Shown here in pieces: positions 25,297 through 33,568 of a stretch of 64,000 nucleotides of DNA (positions are counted from its first letter, which is position 1; each line of letters starts with the position of its first letter). A program made the translations under genes and the position numbers. The notes beneath the pieces were generated by a model. The model had not been told where the DNA came from, did no database searches, and was given only the letters and a program-made list of their open reading frames with translations. This DNA is from Nocardioides sp. CFH 31398 (lineage in GTDB: Bacteria > Actinomycetota > Actinomycetes > Propionibacteriales > Nocardioidaceae), in NCBI RefSeq assembly GCF_022436705.1, contig NZ_JAKUHT010000005.1:391396-455395 (forward strand), read 5' to 3'.

Positions 25297-26244
25297 TCAG
25301 GCGCAACGCGGGCAGGGGTGCGGCTCACCCGTCCACCCGCGCTGTTGCAGGATGCGCCCGACCCGCACAGCGGTCGCGCACGGCCGGCCCAGCACCTGGC
25401 CGTGGCCGAGCCGAGCGGTGACGAGCCCGTCGACGACGGCGTCCAGGTCGCGGTCGAGGTCGCGGTCGCGGTCGTGCAGACGGGTGTGGTCCGCGCGGCC
25501 GTCGAGCTCGATGACGACGCCGAAGGCGCGATAGAGGACGTCGCGGAAGATCGCGCCCCGCGAGGAGGCCCTCACCTGTCGTCCGGCGCGCGGCAGGCCG
25601 TGTGCCCGCTCGACGTCCCGCAGGTAGGCCCGTTCCAGCACGGAGCAAGCGCCCTCGTCGAGGTCGGCCACCACCGCTGCGAGGATGCGGCGGCGGCGCT
25701 GCCGGTGCCGTCGTCCGAGGGTCTCGGCGAGGCGCGCCGCCGTGGTCCGCCGGGCGCAGACCACCTCGGCGAGGACCGCGAACGTGGCCAGGTCGTCGTC
25801 CGCGGCCCCGGCGACGTCGAGGGCCGCCTCCTCGAGACGGACCCGGGGAGGCCGGCGGTTCCACTGCACCCGGGCGTCCAGGTGCCGCGTCTGACCGATG
25901 ACCACACCCTCGGGCGGTTCGAGGGTGCGGCCGTGCTCGACCTCCACCGCGATCGGCGCCCGGGCGTCGAGCTGCCTGGAGGCACCCAGCGTCGCGAGCA
26001 GGGAGGAGGTGCCGGCCAGTGCTGCGGGCGCGGCGTACAGGACGGCGGCCCACGCCCGCTGGCACCACGTGGGCTCACCGGTGTGGTCGACGTACACGCC
26101 CGGGTGGACCGTCACCAGGAGGCGGTGCCGGAGCCAGCAGCGCAGGTCCGAGCCCGTCGCACCGAGCCCGATCAGCTGCCGCCGTGACACGACACCGTCC
26201 TGCTCCGCGAGGAGCGAGGTGACGGGGGGCGGCAGGGCGGGCAC
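25297..26244 (-). CDS. AbiEi-like wHTH / DUF559 (Vsr-fold) protein
   Basis: A 315-aa protein. The N-terminus (LLAEQDGVVSRRQLIGLGAT, residues about 11-60) is the winged helix named AbiEi_4, found in type IV antitoxins. The C-terminal 100 residues (VVIELDGRADHTRLHDRDRD, then GLVTARLGHGQVLGRPCA) match DUF559, a PD-(D/E)XK fold related to very-short-patch-repair endonucleases. No AbiEii nucleotidyltransferase toxin is adjacent, so it is not a standard toxin-antitoxin pair. Start is uncertain: GTG 26244 lies just before the wHTH, whereas the open frame extends to GTG 26319 inside palindrome B. Confidence 0.72.
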   Translation of the reverse strand: MPALPPPVTSLLAEQDGVVSRRQLIGLGATGSDLRCWLRHRLLVTVHPGVYVDHTGEPTWCQRAWAAVLYAAPAALAGTSSLLATLGASRQLDARAPIAVEVEHGRTLEPPEGVVIGQTRHLDARVQWNRRPPRVRLEEAALDVAGAADDDLATFAVLAEVVCARRTTAARLAETLGRRHRQRRRRILAAVVADLDEGACSVLERAYLRDVERAHGLPRAGRQVRASSRGAIFRDVLYRAFGVVIELDGRADHTRLHDRDRDLDRDLDAVVDGLVTARLGHGQVLGRPCATAVRVGRILQQRGWTGEPHPCPRCA

Positions 26245-26301
26245 GAGGCGAGCGTCGCCGTTCGGCGCTCGGCCCGCCAGCGGCTCTCCACAGCCCCTCG
26301 A

Positions 26302-26342
26302 CGGAGGCGATCGCTGCACCTGGGAGACACCGATCGCCTCCG
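26302..26342. repeat. 41-bp palindrome, copy B (5' side of the AbiEi/DUF559 gene)
   Basis: Perfect 12-bp arms CGGAGGCGATCG (26302-26313) and CGATCGCCTCCG (26331-26342) flank a 17-nt centre. It has the same length and 12-17-12 design as copy A and identical GGAG..GAGACA-type content. It lies between the stop of the upstream SDR gene and the AbiEi/DUF559 start region, so termination of the SDR transcript is another possible role. Confidence 0.85.
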
Positions 26343-26358
26343 TTGCCGCGGGTGGAGG

Positions 26359-27339
26359 TCAGCGCCGCCCGGCGCCGCGCTGGTCCAGGAACTCGGCGAC
26401 GACCTCGTCGAACGAGGCGGGCGCGGTGAGGCCGAGGGCCTCGGCGCGCGGGGTGACGAACACGCCCGGCCAGCTGCCGACGATGGCCTCGACGGCGGGG
26501 TCCGGCTCCCAGTCGAGCAGGTCGGCAGCGCCCGGCACCGCGCGGTCCAGCGCGGCGGCCATCTCGGCCGGCGTCACGGTGAGCGACGGCAGGTTCATCG
26601 CCGTCCGGCTCCCCCACGTCTCGTCGTCGACGGCCGCGGCGCGGAGGATCCCCTCCAGCGTGCGCGCCGGGGAGGACAGGGCGACGGGGAGGTCGGGTCG
26701 CACGGGCACGACGGCCCGCTCGCCCGCCACCGGCTCCCGGACCATCGACGACAGGAAGCTCGACGCCGCCGCGTTCGGCCGTCCCGGGCGCACCGTCACG
26801 GTCATCAGCCGCACGGACCGGCCCCGGACGAAGCCCTTGCGCGCGTAGTCGGCGACGAGCTGCTCCCCGACGTACTTCTGGACGCCGTAGCTCGACTGCG
26901 GGCGCGGCATCGTGTCGTCGTCCACCACGTCCGGGGGCGGGTGCGCGGGGTCGGCGCCGAACACCGCGAGCGAGCTGGTGAACACCAGCACGGGCGGCTC
27001 GGGCCGCGCCCGGCACCACTCGAGGACGGCGCGCGTGCCGTCGAGGTTGACCCGCACGCCGAGGTCGAAGTCCTGCTCGGCGGCACCGCTGACGACACCG
27101 GCGAGGTGCAGGACGAGGTCGGCGTCCTCCAGCCCGCCGAGCGTGTCGGCCAGCTCGCCGGTGCGGACGGCGACCCGCGGGTCGGCCACGACGTCGTCCG
27201 GCGGCCCCACGAGGTCGAGCACCTCGACGCGGCTCACGTCCGCCGGGGCGGCGCCGCCGACGGCGACGGGCTCGGCCAGCAGCCGGCGGACGAGCGCGGC
27301 GCCGAGGAAACCGGCCCCGCCCGTGACGACGACGCGCAC
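26359..27339 (-). CDS. NAD-dependent SDR, D-erythronate dehydrogenase (DenD)-like
   Basis: A 326-aa extended short-chain dehydrogenase/epimerase-fold protein. NAD motif: VVVTGGAGFLGAALVRRLL. Catalytic triad region: FTSSLAVFG and YGVQKYVGEQLV (YxxxK). The PRPQSSYGVQKYVGEQLV block, RPGRPNAAASSFLSSMVREP and the MNLPSLTVTPAEM segment are typical of DenD, which oxidises D-erythronate to 2-oxo-tetronate. The other genes of tetronate catabolism (kinase, isomerase, aldolase) are not here, so the assignment stays provisional. GTG 27339 follows the Ddn-like gene by 4 bp, indicating cotranscription. Confidence 0.75.
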   Translation of the reverse strand: MRVVVTGGAGFLGAALVRRLLAEPVAVGGAAPADVSRVEVLDLVGPPDDVVADPRVAVRTGELADTLGGLEDADLVLHLAGVVSGAAEQDFDLGVRVNLDGTRAVLEWCRARPEPPVLVFTSSLAVFGADPAHPPPDVVDDDTMPRPQSSYGVQKYVGEQLVADYARKGFVRGRSVRLMTVTVRPGRPNAAASSFLSSMVREPVAGERAVVPVRPDLPVALSSPARTLEGILRAAAVDDETWGSRTAMNLPSLTVTPAEMAAALDRAVPGAADLLDWEPDPAVEAIVGSWPGVFVTPRAEALGLTAPASFDEVVAEFLDQRGAGRR

Positions 27340-27343
27340 TGCC

Positions 27344-27754
27344 CTAGCGCCGGGTGAGGGCGAGGACGGGGATGGTGCGGGTCGTCCTCTCCTCGTAGGA
27401 GCGGAAGCCGTCGCTCATGTCCGTGAACTTCCGCCACGCGGTGTCACGGTCGTCGCCGGTCAGCTCGGTGACGTGCACGTCGACGACGCCGTCGTCCGGG
27501 GTCTCGATCGTGACGTCGGGGTGGGCGAGCAGGTTGTGGTACCAGGCGGGGTTGTCGGGCGCCCCGGCCTTGGAGGCCGCGACGAGCCAGGTGTCCTCGG
27601 AGTCGCGGACCGGCACGAGCGGCGTGACGCGCTCCGTGCCAGACCGGGCCCCGACGTGGTGGACGAGGATCAGCGAGCGGCCGAAGCCCGCCGTCGTGAC
27701 CGTGCCGTCGTTCTGGCGGAACTCGGCGATGACCTGGCTGTTGAAGTCACTCAC
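27344..27754 (-). CDS. Nitroreductase-family deazaflavin-dependent oxidoreductase (Ddn/FDOR-A)
   Basis: A 136-aa split-barrel protein of the F420-dependent Ddn family found mainly in actinobacteria. Markers are LILVHHVGARSGTERVTPL, WLVAASKAGAPDNPAWYHNL and a C-terminal IPVLALTRR. Members use reduced cofactor F420 to reduce nitro-compounds, quinones or enones. The GTG at 27754 gives the canonical N-terminus (SDFNSQVIAEFRQNDG). It is upstream of the DenD-like gene. F420 biosynthesis genes are not in the window. Confidence 0.88.
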   Translation of the reverse strand: MSDFNSQVIAEFRQNDGTVTTAGFGRSLILVHHVGARSGTERVTPLVPVRDSEDTWLVAASKAGAPDNPAWYHNLLAHPDVTIETPDDGVVDVHVTELTGDDRDTAWRKFTDMSDGFRSYEERTTRTIPVLALTRR

Positions 27755-27933
27755 GCCGTCCACTCTGCCGCCTCGGTCACCGCGGCGCCACGACACCGCG
27801 GTGAGAGGTCCCGCCGACCCCCTCCTCGCCCGAGGCGATGGCGCGGGGACGGTCTCAACTTGCCCGGCAACAGGCCGACCCTTCAATCTCTAGCGAGTCA
27901 CTACTGTTAGTCCGTCGACCCGCAGGAGACCCC

Positions 27934-29328
27934 GTGACCGTCCACGACGTCCCCACCGACGCGCCCCGGCCCGCCGGCACCGCCGCCGACGACGGGCCCG
28001 ACCCACGCCGCGTCGCCGCCGCGTCGTCCGTCGGCGCCGTCATCGAGTGGTACGACTTCTTCCTCTACGGCACGGCCGCGGGCCTCGTCTTCGACCGGCT
28101 CTACTTCAACGGCCTCGACGGCCCCGCCGCGCAGTTCGCCGCGTTCGGCACGTTCGCCGTCGGCTTCGTGGCCCGCCCCGTCGGCGGGCTGATCTTCGGC
28201 CACTTCGGCGACCGGGTCGGCCGCAAGAAGATGCTGATCTGGACGCTGCTGATCATGGGCCTCGGCACGACCGCGGTCGGCCTGCTCCCGACGTACGACC
28301 AGATCGGGGTGTGGGCGCCGATCCTGCTCGTCGTCCTGCGCATCCTCCAGGGCATCGGCATCGGCGGCGAGTACGGCGGCGCCGTGCTGCTGGCGGTCGA
28401 GTTCGCCCCCGAGGAGAAGCGGGGCTGGTTCGGCAGCTTCGCGCACATCGGCGTGCCCGGCGGGCTCTTCCTCGCCTCCGGGGCCTTCACGATCGCCAGC
28501 CAGCTGCCCGACGAGCAGTTCCTCGCGTGGGGCTGGCGTGCCTGCTTCGTCGTGTCGATCGTGCTGCTGGCGGTCGGCGCGTGGATCCGCCTGAGCATCG
28601 CCGAGACGCCGTCCTTCCAGAAGGTGCAGGAGCAGAAGCACGTCAGCGCCACCCCGGTGCTCGACGTGATCCGCTCGCAGCCGCGCCACCTGCTGCTGGG
28701 CATGGGCACCCGCTTCATCGAGGGCTTCACCTTCAACCTGTTCTCGGTGTTCTTCCTCGCCCACGCCGTCAACGTCGTGGGGGTCGACCGCTCGACCGTG
28801 CTCGGCGCGATCATGGTCGGCGCCGCGCTGGGCGTCGTCCTGGTGCTCGTCTCGGGCGGGCTGTCCGACCGGTTCGGCCGCCGCCCGGTCTTCGCGGTCG
28901 GCGCCGTCGCCGGGCTGCTGTTCGCCGTCCCCGCCACCCAGCTCGTCGCCGGCGGCACCGCGTGGGGGGTCCTCCTCGTCATGGTCGGCGGCCTCGGCGT
29001 CGTGTACGGCGTGGTCTACGGCCCGCTCGCGGCGTTCTGGAGCGAGCTGTTCGACACCCGCTACCGCTACTCGGCGCTGTCGTTCCTCTACCAGATGTCG
29101 GGTGTCGTGGCCTCGGGCCTGACGCCGCTCGTCGCGGTGTGGCTGGTGCAGCGCGCGGACGGCGGCCTCGGCCTCGTCGCCGCCTACGCGGTCGGGGTCG
29201 CGCTGCTCAGCCTCGTCTGCGCCTGGCTGCTCCCGGAGACCCGCGGTCGCGACCTGGCCACCGACGAGGTCGCCCCCGTCACCCAGCCCGTCACCCGGCC
29301 CGTCACTCGGTCCGCGGCGCGCGGCTGA
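27934..29328 (+). CDS. MHS-family MFS transporter (metabolite:H+ symporter)
   Basis: A 464-aa 12-helix symporter. The N-terminus VGAVIEWYDFFLYGTAAGLV is the hallmark of the MHS/ShiA-ProP group, followed by GHFGDRVGRKKMLIWTLLIM (motif A) and LQGIGIGGEYGGAVLLAVE (helix 4). Substrates in the family include shikimate, alpha-ketoglutarate, betaine and aromatic acids; none can be chosen. GTG 27934 has AGGAG 6 nt upstream. The C-terminal PVTQPVTRPVTR is encoded by a 12-bp tandem repeat. Its last 26 bases overlap the opposing VTT gene tail-to-tail. Confidence 0.92.
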   Translation: MTVHDVPTDAPRPAGTAADDGPDPRRVAAASSVGAVIEWYDFFLYGTAAGLVFDRLYFNGLDGPAAQFAAFGTFAVGFVARPVGGLIFGHFGDRVGRKKMLIWTLLIMGLGTTAVGLLPTYDQIGVWAPILLVVLRILQGIGIGGEYGGAVLLAVEFAPEEKRGWFGSFAHIGVPGGLFLASGAFTIASQLPDEQFLAWGWRACFVVSIVLLAVGAWIRLSIAETPSFQKVQEQKHVSATPVLDVIRSQPRHLLLGMGTRFIEGFTFNLFSVFFLAHAVNVVGVDRSTVLGAIMVGAALGVVLVLVSGGLSDRFGRRPVFAVGAVAGLLFAVPATQLVAGGTAWGVLLVMVGGLGVVYGVVYGPLAAFWSELFDTRYRYSALSFLYQMSGVVASGLTPLVAVWLVQRADGGLGLVAAYAVGVALLSLVCAWLLPETRGRDLATDEVAPVTQPVTRPVTRSAARG

Positions 29329-29980
29329 CCACCCGGCGGCGCACCCCCCACCAGGCCAGCACCCCGAGCACGACGACGCCGCTGACGAGGGCGGCGTACC
29401 GCTGGAAGACCTCGATGAGGCCGACCGCCTGCTCCCCGACGGCGTAGCCGAGGCCGATCACGACCGTCGCCGCGAGCGTGACGCCGAGCAGGTTGAGCAG
29501 GAGGAAGACCGGCAGCCGCATGCCGCCGGTCCCCGCGACGGCGTAGACGAGCTGGGGCGGCACGGGGATGAACTTCGCCAGCACCACCCCGGCCGGGCCG
29601 AGGCGGTGCATGGCCGCGTGCGTCCGCTCGATGCGCTGCGCGCGACGGCGGCTGTCGTTGCGTCGGGTCAGGAGCTCGAGCGCCCGGTCGCCCCAGCGGC
29701 GTCCGGCGAGCCAGTAGAGCCAGTCGGAGGCGAGCCACAGCGGGATCGCGGCCCCGATCGCCAGCAGCCACGGGGTGTCGCCGACCCGGACCTCCACGCC
29801 CAGGGCCACCTCGGCGACGGTCGAGCCGCTGAGCAGCGTCAGCAGCAGCGGCCGGGTGGCGATCAGCGCGGGGATCAGCGGGAGCATCGCGACCCCGTAG
29901 GCGGTGCGGAGGCCGATCCCGGCGAGCAGCAGCTTGTCGACCCGTCCCCAGCCGGGGCCGTCGTCGGGGGCGGCGGTCAC
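29303..29980 (-). CDS. VTT/DedA-like membrane protein
   Basis: A 225-aa integral membrane protein with about five hydrophobic segments. A WLYWLAGRRWGDRALELLTR loop precedes GVVLAKFIPVPPQLVYAVAG, resembling the F-x-R-x-x-P re-entrant motif of the VTT (DedA/SNARE-associated) family, here with Lys-Phe-Ile-Pro. These are candidate lipid scramblases or flippases. GTG 29980 start. The C-terminal 26 bp overlap the convergent MHS gene. The downstream FetB-like gene is on the same strand 24 bp upstream (stop 30005), so both may share one transcript. Confidence 0.8.
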   Translation of the reverse strand: MTAAPDDGPGWGRVDKLLLAGIGLRTAYGVAMLPLIPALIATRPLLLTLLSGSTVAEVALGVEVRVGDTPWLLAIGAAIPLWLASDWLYWLAGRRWGDRALELLTRRNDSRRRAQRIERTHAAMHRLGPAGVVLAKFIPVPPQLVYAVAGTGGMRLPVFLLLNLLGVTLAATVVIGLGYAVGEQAVGLIEVFQRYAALVSGVVVLGVLAWWGVRRRVVSRAPRTE

Positions 29981-30004
29981 GCCACCATCGTGACCGACGA
30001 CTGG

Positions 30005-30760
30005 CTACCGGGCGGCCGCCCTGCCCACCAGGCGGCCGCGGGCCACGAGCTCGACGGTGATCGCCACCGCGACGGCCTGGGCGTACAGCAGACCGACGAG
30101 CACCAGCAGCTGCGCCGCGCCGGCGTCGACCGCCGACCCACCGCCCAGGAGGACGCCGACGAACGCGCCGGGCAGGGTCACGAGCCCGACCGTGCGGGTC
30201 TGGTCCAGGCCGGGCACCAGCGCCAGGCCGGCGGCGGGTCGGCCGAGGAACCGCACGGCCTGCGGCTCCGTGAGCCCGAGCGCCAGGGCGGCCTCGAAGG
30301 GGCCGTGCTGCTCGACCAGCCGCTCCGTCACGCGCGTGCCCGCGAGGGTGGTGGCCGTCATCGTGCCGCCGACGACGATGCCCCCGACCGGCAGCACGGC
30401 CACCGGCTCGAGCGGTAGGACGCCGAGCAGCAGCGCCGCCCCGACCGGCGGCACCACCCCGGCGGCGACCGGCAGCACCAGCCAGGCCGCGCCCGGGCCG
30501 AGCCGGCCGGTGACGCGCCGGTACGACGTCGCGGCGGCCACGCCGGTCATCAGGGCGAGGAAGGCGAGCGTCAGGACCATCGATCGCAGCACCCCGGCGA
30601 TCACGAGGCTGACGACGGCGAGCTGCACGCCCGCCCGGGCGGAGGCCACCAGCGGGTCACGGACCGTCCCGACCCCGCCGACGCGGACGACGAGGGCCGC
30701 CGCGGCGACCAGGACGACCAGCAGGACCAGCAGCGGCCACCCGACCTCGAGGGGGCTCAT
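30005..30760 (-). CDS. FetB-like (UPF0014/YbbM) ABC transporter permease
   Basis: A 251-aa permease with about seven helices. Signature stretches are SARAGVQLAVVSLVIAG, GGIVVGGTMTATTLAGTRV and ALALGLTEPQAVRF, which match FetB, the iron-export or metal-stress permease partner of FetA. No ATP-binding protein is adjacent, which is unusual for an ABC importer or exporter gene. ATG 30760 is the third-position choice giving a standard first helix. Confidence 0.82.
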   Translation of the reverse strand: MSPLEVGWPLLVLLVVLVAAAALVVRVGGVGTVRDPLVASARAGVQLAVVSLVIAGVLRSMVLTLAFLALMTGVAAATSYRRVTGRLGPGAAWLVLPVAAGVVPPVGAALLLGVLPLEPVAVLPVGGIVVGGTMTATTLAGTRVTERLVEQHGPFEAALALGLTEPQAVRFLGRPAAGLALVPGLDQTRTVGLVTLPGAFVGVLLGGGSAVDAGAAQLLVLVGLLYAQAVAVAITVELVARGRLVGRAAAR

Positions 30761-30867
30761 GGGCCCATGCCACCACGGCGACCCCGCCCGGGGTCGCACC
30801 CGGCGCGGGGAGGCACGGCCCGACGGGCACCCACCCAGCGGTGTGCACCGGGGGCGCCGCGCGGTCC

Positions 30868-30873
30868 TACGCT
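30868..30873 (+). promoter_or_regulatory. -10 element TACGCT of a leaderless promoter (amidase)
   Basis: TACGCT is followed by exactly six bases and then the amidase GTG at 30880, placing the transcription start at or beside the start codon. No ribosome site is visible, consistent with a leaderless mRNA. Confidence 0.5.
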
Positions 30874-30879
30874 CGGGCG

Positions 30880-32301
30880 GTGACCACGACCGCGGGACCG
30901 GACGACGACCTCCGCTGGGCCGGGGTGGCAGGGCAGGCGACGGCGGCCCGGGAGGGCCGCGTCTCCTCCGCCGAGCTCGTCGACGCCGCCCTCGCGCACA
31001 TCGCGGCCCACGACGCTCGGCTGAACGCCTTCACCGTCGTCCTGGCCGACGCGGCCCGGGCGGAGGCTGCCGCCCGCGACGCGGTGCCGGCCGCCGAGCG
31101 AGGACCGCTGCACGGCGTCCCCGTCGCGATCAAGGAGGAGGTCGACGTCGCCGGCACCGTGACGACGTACGGCGGTCGCGGCAACAGCACACCCGCTCGG
31201 GAGGACGCCGAGCTGGTGCGGCGCCTGCGCGCAGCGGGCGCGGTGGTGGTCGGTCGGACGGCGATGCCCGAGTTCGGGCAGTGGCCCTTCACCGAGTCGG
31301 AGGCCACGGGTTCGCGTGGCGCGACCCGCAACCCGTGGGACCTCACCCGCAGCCCGCTCGGCTCGAGCGGCGGGACGGCCGCCGCCGTCGCGGCCGGGCT
31401 CGTCCCCGTCGGGATCGGCGGGGACGGCGGCGGGTCGATCCGCCTCCCGTCGTCCGCCTGCGGGCTGTTCGGCCTGAAGCCGCAGCGCGGCCGGGTCACC
31501 TCCGCCCCGCACCCCCACCTGTGGTGGGCGCTGGGGACGGCCGGGCCGCTCGCGAGGTCGGTGCTCGACAGCGCCCTGGTGCACGACGTGATCCGCGGCG
31601 CCACGCCCTCCGACCGGTTCAGGGCCGGCGACGTCGGCTCGTTCGTCGAGGCCGCCGGGCGAGAGCCCGGCCGGCTGCGGATCGGGGTCTCGGTCGCCTC
31701 CCCGGCCCGTGGCGTGCGCCCCGACCCCGAGCACGTCCGGGCCGTCCACGCGACCGCCGACCTGCTCGACCGCCTCGGCCACCACGTCGAGCAGGCGCAC
31801 CCGACGTACCCGGACACCACGGCCGCCTTCGTGCCGCAGTACGTCGGCGGCGTCCGCCACGAGGTCGCCACGCTCGAGCACCCCCACCTCGTCGAGACCC
31901 GGACCCTGGACGTGCTGCGCGTCGGCGCGTGGGCGACCGACCGGGTCGTCGAGTGGGCCGTGCGTCGTGGCGAGGCGATCGCCGCCCGGGTGAACCGCGT
32001 CTTCGACGGCTACGACGTGCTGCTCACGCCCGTCGTCCCGCACCGGCCGCCACCCGTCGGCGTGCTGGACGGCGCCCGCCTGCCCCGCGCCGCCCTCCGC
32101 TCGCTGCCGGTCACGGCCTACACCGCCCTGTGGAACGTGACCGGCAACCCGGCGGCGTCCGTGCCCGCGGGGTTCGCGACCGACGGGCTGCCCCTCGCCG
32201 TCCAGCTCGTCGGGCCGCCGGACGGCGAGCCGGTGCTGCTCTCGCTCGCGGCCCAGCTGGAGCGGGAGCGGCCCTGGGCCGACGCCCGCCCGCCCGCCTG
32301 A
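30880..32301 (+). CDS. Amidase (amidase signature family)
   Basis: A 473-aa serine hydrolase with the Ser-cisSer-Lys triad: Lys85 in VAIKEEVD, Ser162 in SPLGSSGGTAAAVAAG and nucleophile Ser186 in GGDGGGSIRLPSSACG. The 24-residue spacing between the serines is standard. It hydrolyses carboxamides to acids and ammonia; GatA is unlikely because no gatB/gatC neighbours exist and the C-terminal half lacks its zinc-type features. GTG 30880 is used because of the leaderless promoter. It is followed by rtcB after 48 bp. Confidence 0.9.
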   Translation: MTTTAGPDDDLRWAGVAGQATAAREGRVSSAELVDAALAHIAAHDARLNAFTVVLADAARAEAAARDAVPAAERGPLHGVPVAIKEEVDVAGTVTTYGGRGNSTPAREDAELVRRLRAAGAVVVGRTAMPEFGQWPFTESEATGSRGATRNPWDLTRSPLGSSGGTAAAVAAGLVPVGIGGDGGGSIRLPSSACGLFGLKPQRGRVTSAPHPHLWWALGTAGPLARSVLDSALVHDVIRGATPSDRFRAGDVGSFVEAAGREPGRLRIGVSVASPARGVRPDPEHVRAVHATADLLDRLGHHVEQAHPTYPDTTAAFVPQYVGGVRHEVATLEHPHLVETRTLDVLRVGAWATDRVVEWAVRRGEAIAARVNRVFDGYDVLLTPVVPHRPPPVGVLDGARLPRAALRSLPVTAYTALWNVTGNPAASVPAGFATDGLPLAVQLVGPPDGEPVLLSLAAQLERERPWADARPPA

Positions 32302-32349
32302 GGCGAAAACCGGTGTCGCCGGCGGCACCCCTCGGGGACCCTGGTCGGC

Positions 32350-33528
32350 GTGGTCACGAAGGACAGCACGAAGCGACTGAAGATCTGGGCCTCGATCCTG
32401 GAGGACGGCACCCGCCGCCAGGCCGAGGTCTCCGCGAGCATGCCCTTCATCCACCCCCACCTCGCGCTCATGCCCGACGCCCACCTCGGCAAGGGAGCGA
32501 CGGTCGGCTCGGTCATCCCCACGCTCGGCGCGATCATGCCCGCCGCGGTGGGGGTCGACATCGGCTGCGGGATGATGGCCCTGCGCCTCGACGTCGGCCG
32601 CGGTGACGTCGACGGGCTCGACCGGCGCGCGCTGCGGGTGGCGATCGAGGGCGAGGTCCCGGTGTCCGCGGGCGGCTACAACAGGTCCGAGTGGGGTCCC
32701 GGCACCGCCGAGCGCATCGCGGCGCTGGAGGGCCTCGCCGTCCAGCGCGGCCTCGACCCCACGTCGTACGCCGCGAACTGGCGGCTGCAGCTCGGCTCGC
32801 TCGGCTCCGGCAACCACTTCATCGAGGTGTCGGCCGACGAGTCCGACCGGCTCTGGCTGTTCCTGCACTCCGGCTCGCGGGGCGTCGGCAACAAGATCGC
32901 GATGCACCACATCGCCGTGGCGCAGGAGCAGTGCGCGCGGCGGTGGATCACGCTGCCCGACAAGGACCTCGCCTACCTGGTCGAGGGTGAGCCGGAGTTC
33001 GACGCCTACGTCGCCGAGCTGGGCTGGGCGCAGGAGTTCGCACGCCTCAACCGCGAGGAGATGATGTCGCGGGTCCTCGCCTGCTTCACGGACTGGACGG
33101 GACGCGACGTCGTGGTCGAGCGCGAGGTGCAGTGCCACCACAACTACACCGAGCGGGAGCGGCACTTCGGCAAGGAGGTGTGGCTGTCACGCAAGGGCGC
33201 GATCAGCGCCCGGGAGGGCCAGTGGGGCCTGATCCCGGGCTCGATGGGCACCCGCTCGTACGTCGTCACGGGCCGGGGCGACCCGGTCGCGCTGCAGAGC
33301 GCCCCGCACGGCGCAGGCCGCACCCACTCGCGGTCGGCGGCGCGCAGGCGGTTCACCGGCGACGACCTGCGGGCCGCGATGGGTGACATCGAGTACCGCG
33401 ACACCGACGCCTTCGTCGACGAGATCCCGGCGGCGTACAAGGACATCGACCAGGTGATGGCCGACGCCGCCGACCTCGTGCGCGTGGAGCACGTCCTGAC
33501 CCAGCTGGTGAACGTGAAGGGGGACTGA
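32350..33528 (+). CDS. rtcB: RtcB RNA ligase (3'-phosphate/5'-OH)
   Basis: A 392-aa RtcB. Metal-binding and active-site segments are MPDAHLGKGATVGSVIP, GVDIGCGMMA (Mn-binding Cys), LGSLGSGNHFIEV, LFLHSGSRGVGNKIA and the guanylation histidine, His320, in APHGAGRTHSR. It joins 2',3'-cyclic-phosphate or 3'-phosphate RNA ends to 5'-OH ends using GTP and Mn(II), for tRNA or stress-induced RNA repair. No archease or RtcA gene is adjacent. GTG start at 32350. Confidence 0.96.
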   Translation: MVTKDSTKRLKIWASILEDGTRRQAEVSASMPFIHPHLALMPDAHLGKGATVGSVIPTLGAIMPAAVGVDIGCGMMALRLDVGRGDVDGLDRRALRVAIEGEVPVSAGGYNRSEWGPGTAERIAALEGLAVQRGLDPTSYAANWRLQLGSLGSGNHFIEVSADESDRLWLFLHSGSRGVGNKIAMHHIAVAQEQCARRWITLPDKDLAYLVEGEPEFDAYVAELGWAQEFARLNREEMMSRVLACFTDWTGRDVVVEREVQCHHNYTERERHFGKEVWLSRKGAISAREGQWGLIPGSMGTRSYVVTGRGDPVALQSAPHGAGRTHSRSAARRRFTGDDLRAAMGDIEYRDTDAFVDEIPAAYKDIDQVMADAADLVRVEHVLTQLVNVKGD

Positions 33529-33529
33529 G

Positions 33530-33555
33530 CCCCGCGCCGTCGCGACGGCACGGGG
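33530..33555. terminator. Hairpin terminator between rtcB and an opposing gene
   Basis: A 12-bp stem (33530-33541 with 33544-33555, one mismatch) with a 2-nt GC centre lies directly after the rtcB stop and 13 bp before the stop of the convergent secreted-protein gene. Confidence 0.65.
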
Positions 33556-33568
33556 CCCGTCCCGCGCC

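Noticed and set aside
25297..26319. Complete type IV toxin-antitoxin system AbiEi/AbiEii
   Set aside because: No AbiEii nucleotidyltransferase gene adjoins the AbiEi-like gene, and its C-terminus is DUF559 rather than an antitoxin-only fold.
30880..32301. GatA subunit of tRNA amidotransferase
   Set aside because: The amidase triad is shared by the whole family, but gatB and gatC are absent and the gene has an independent leaderless promoter.
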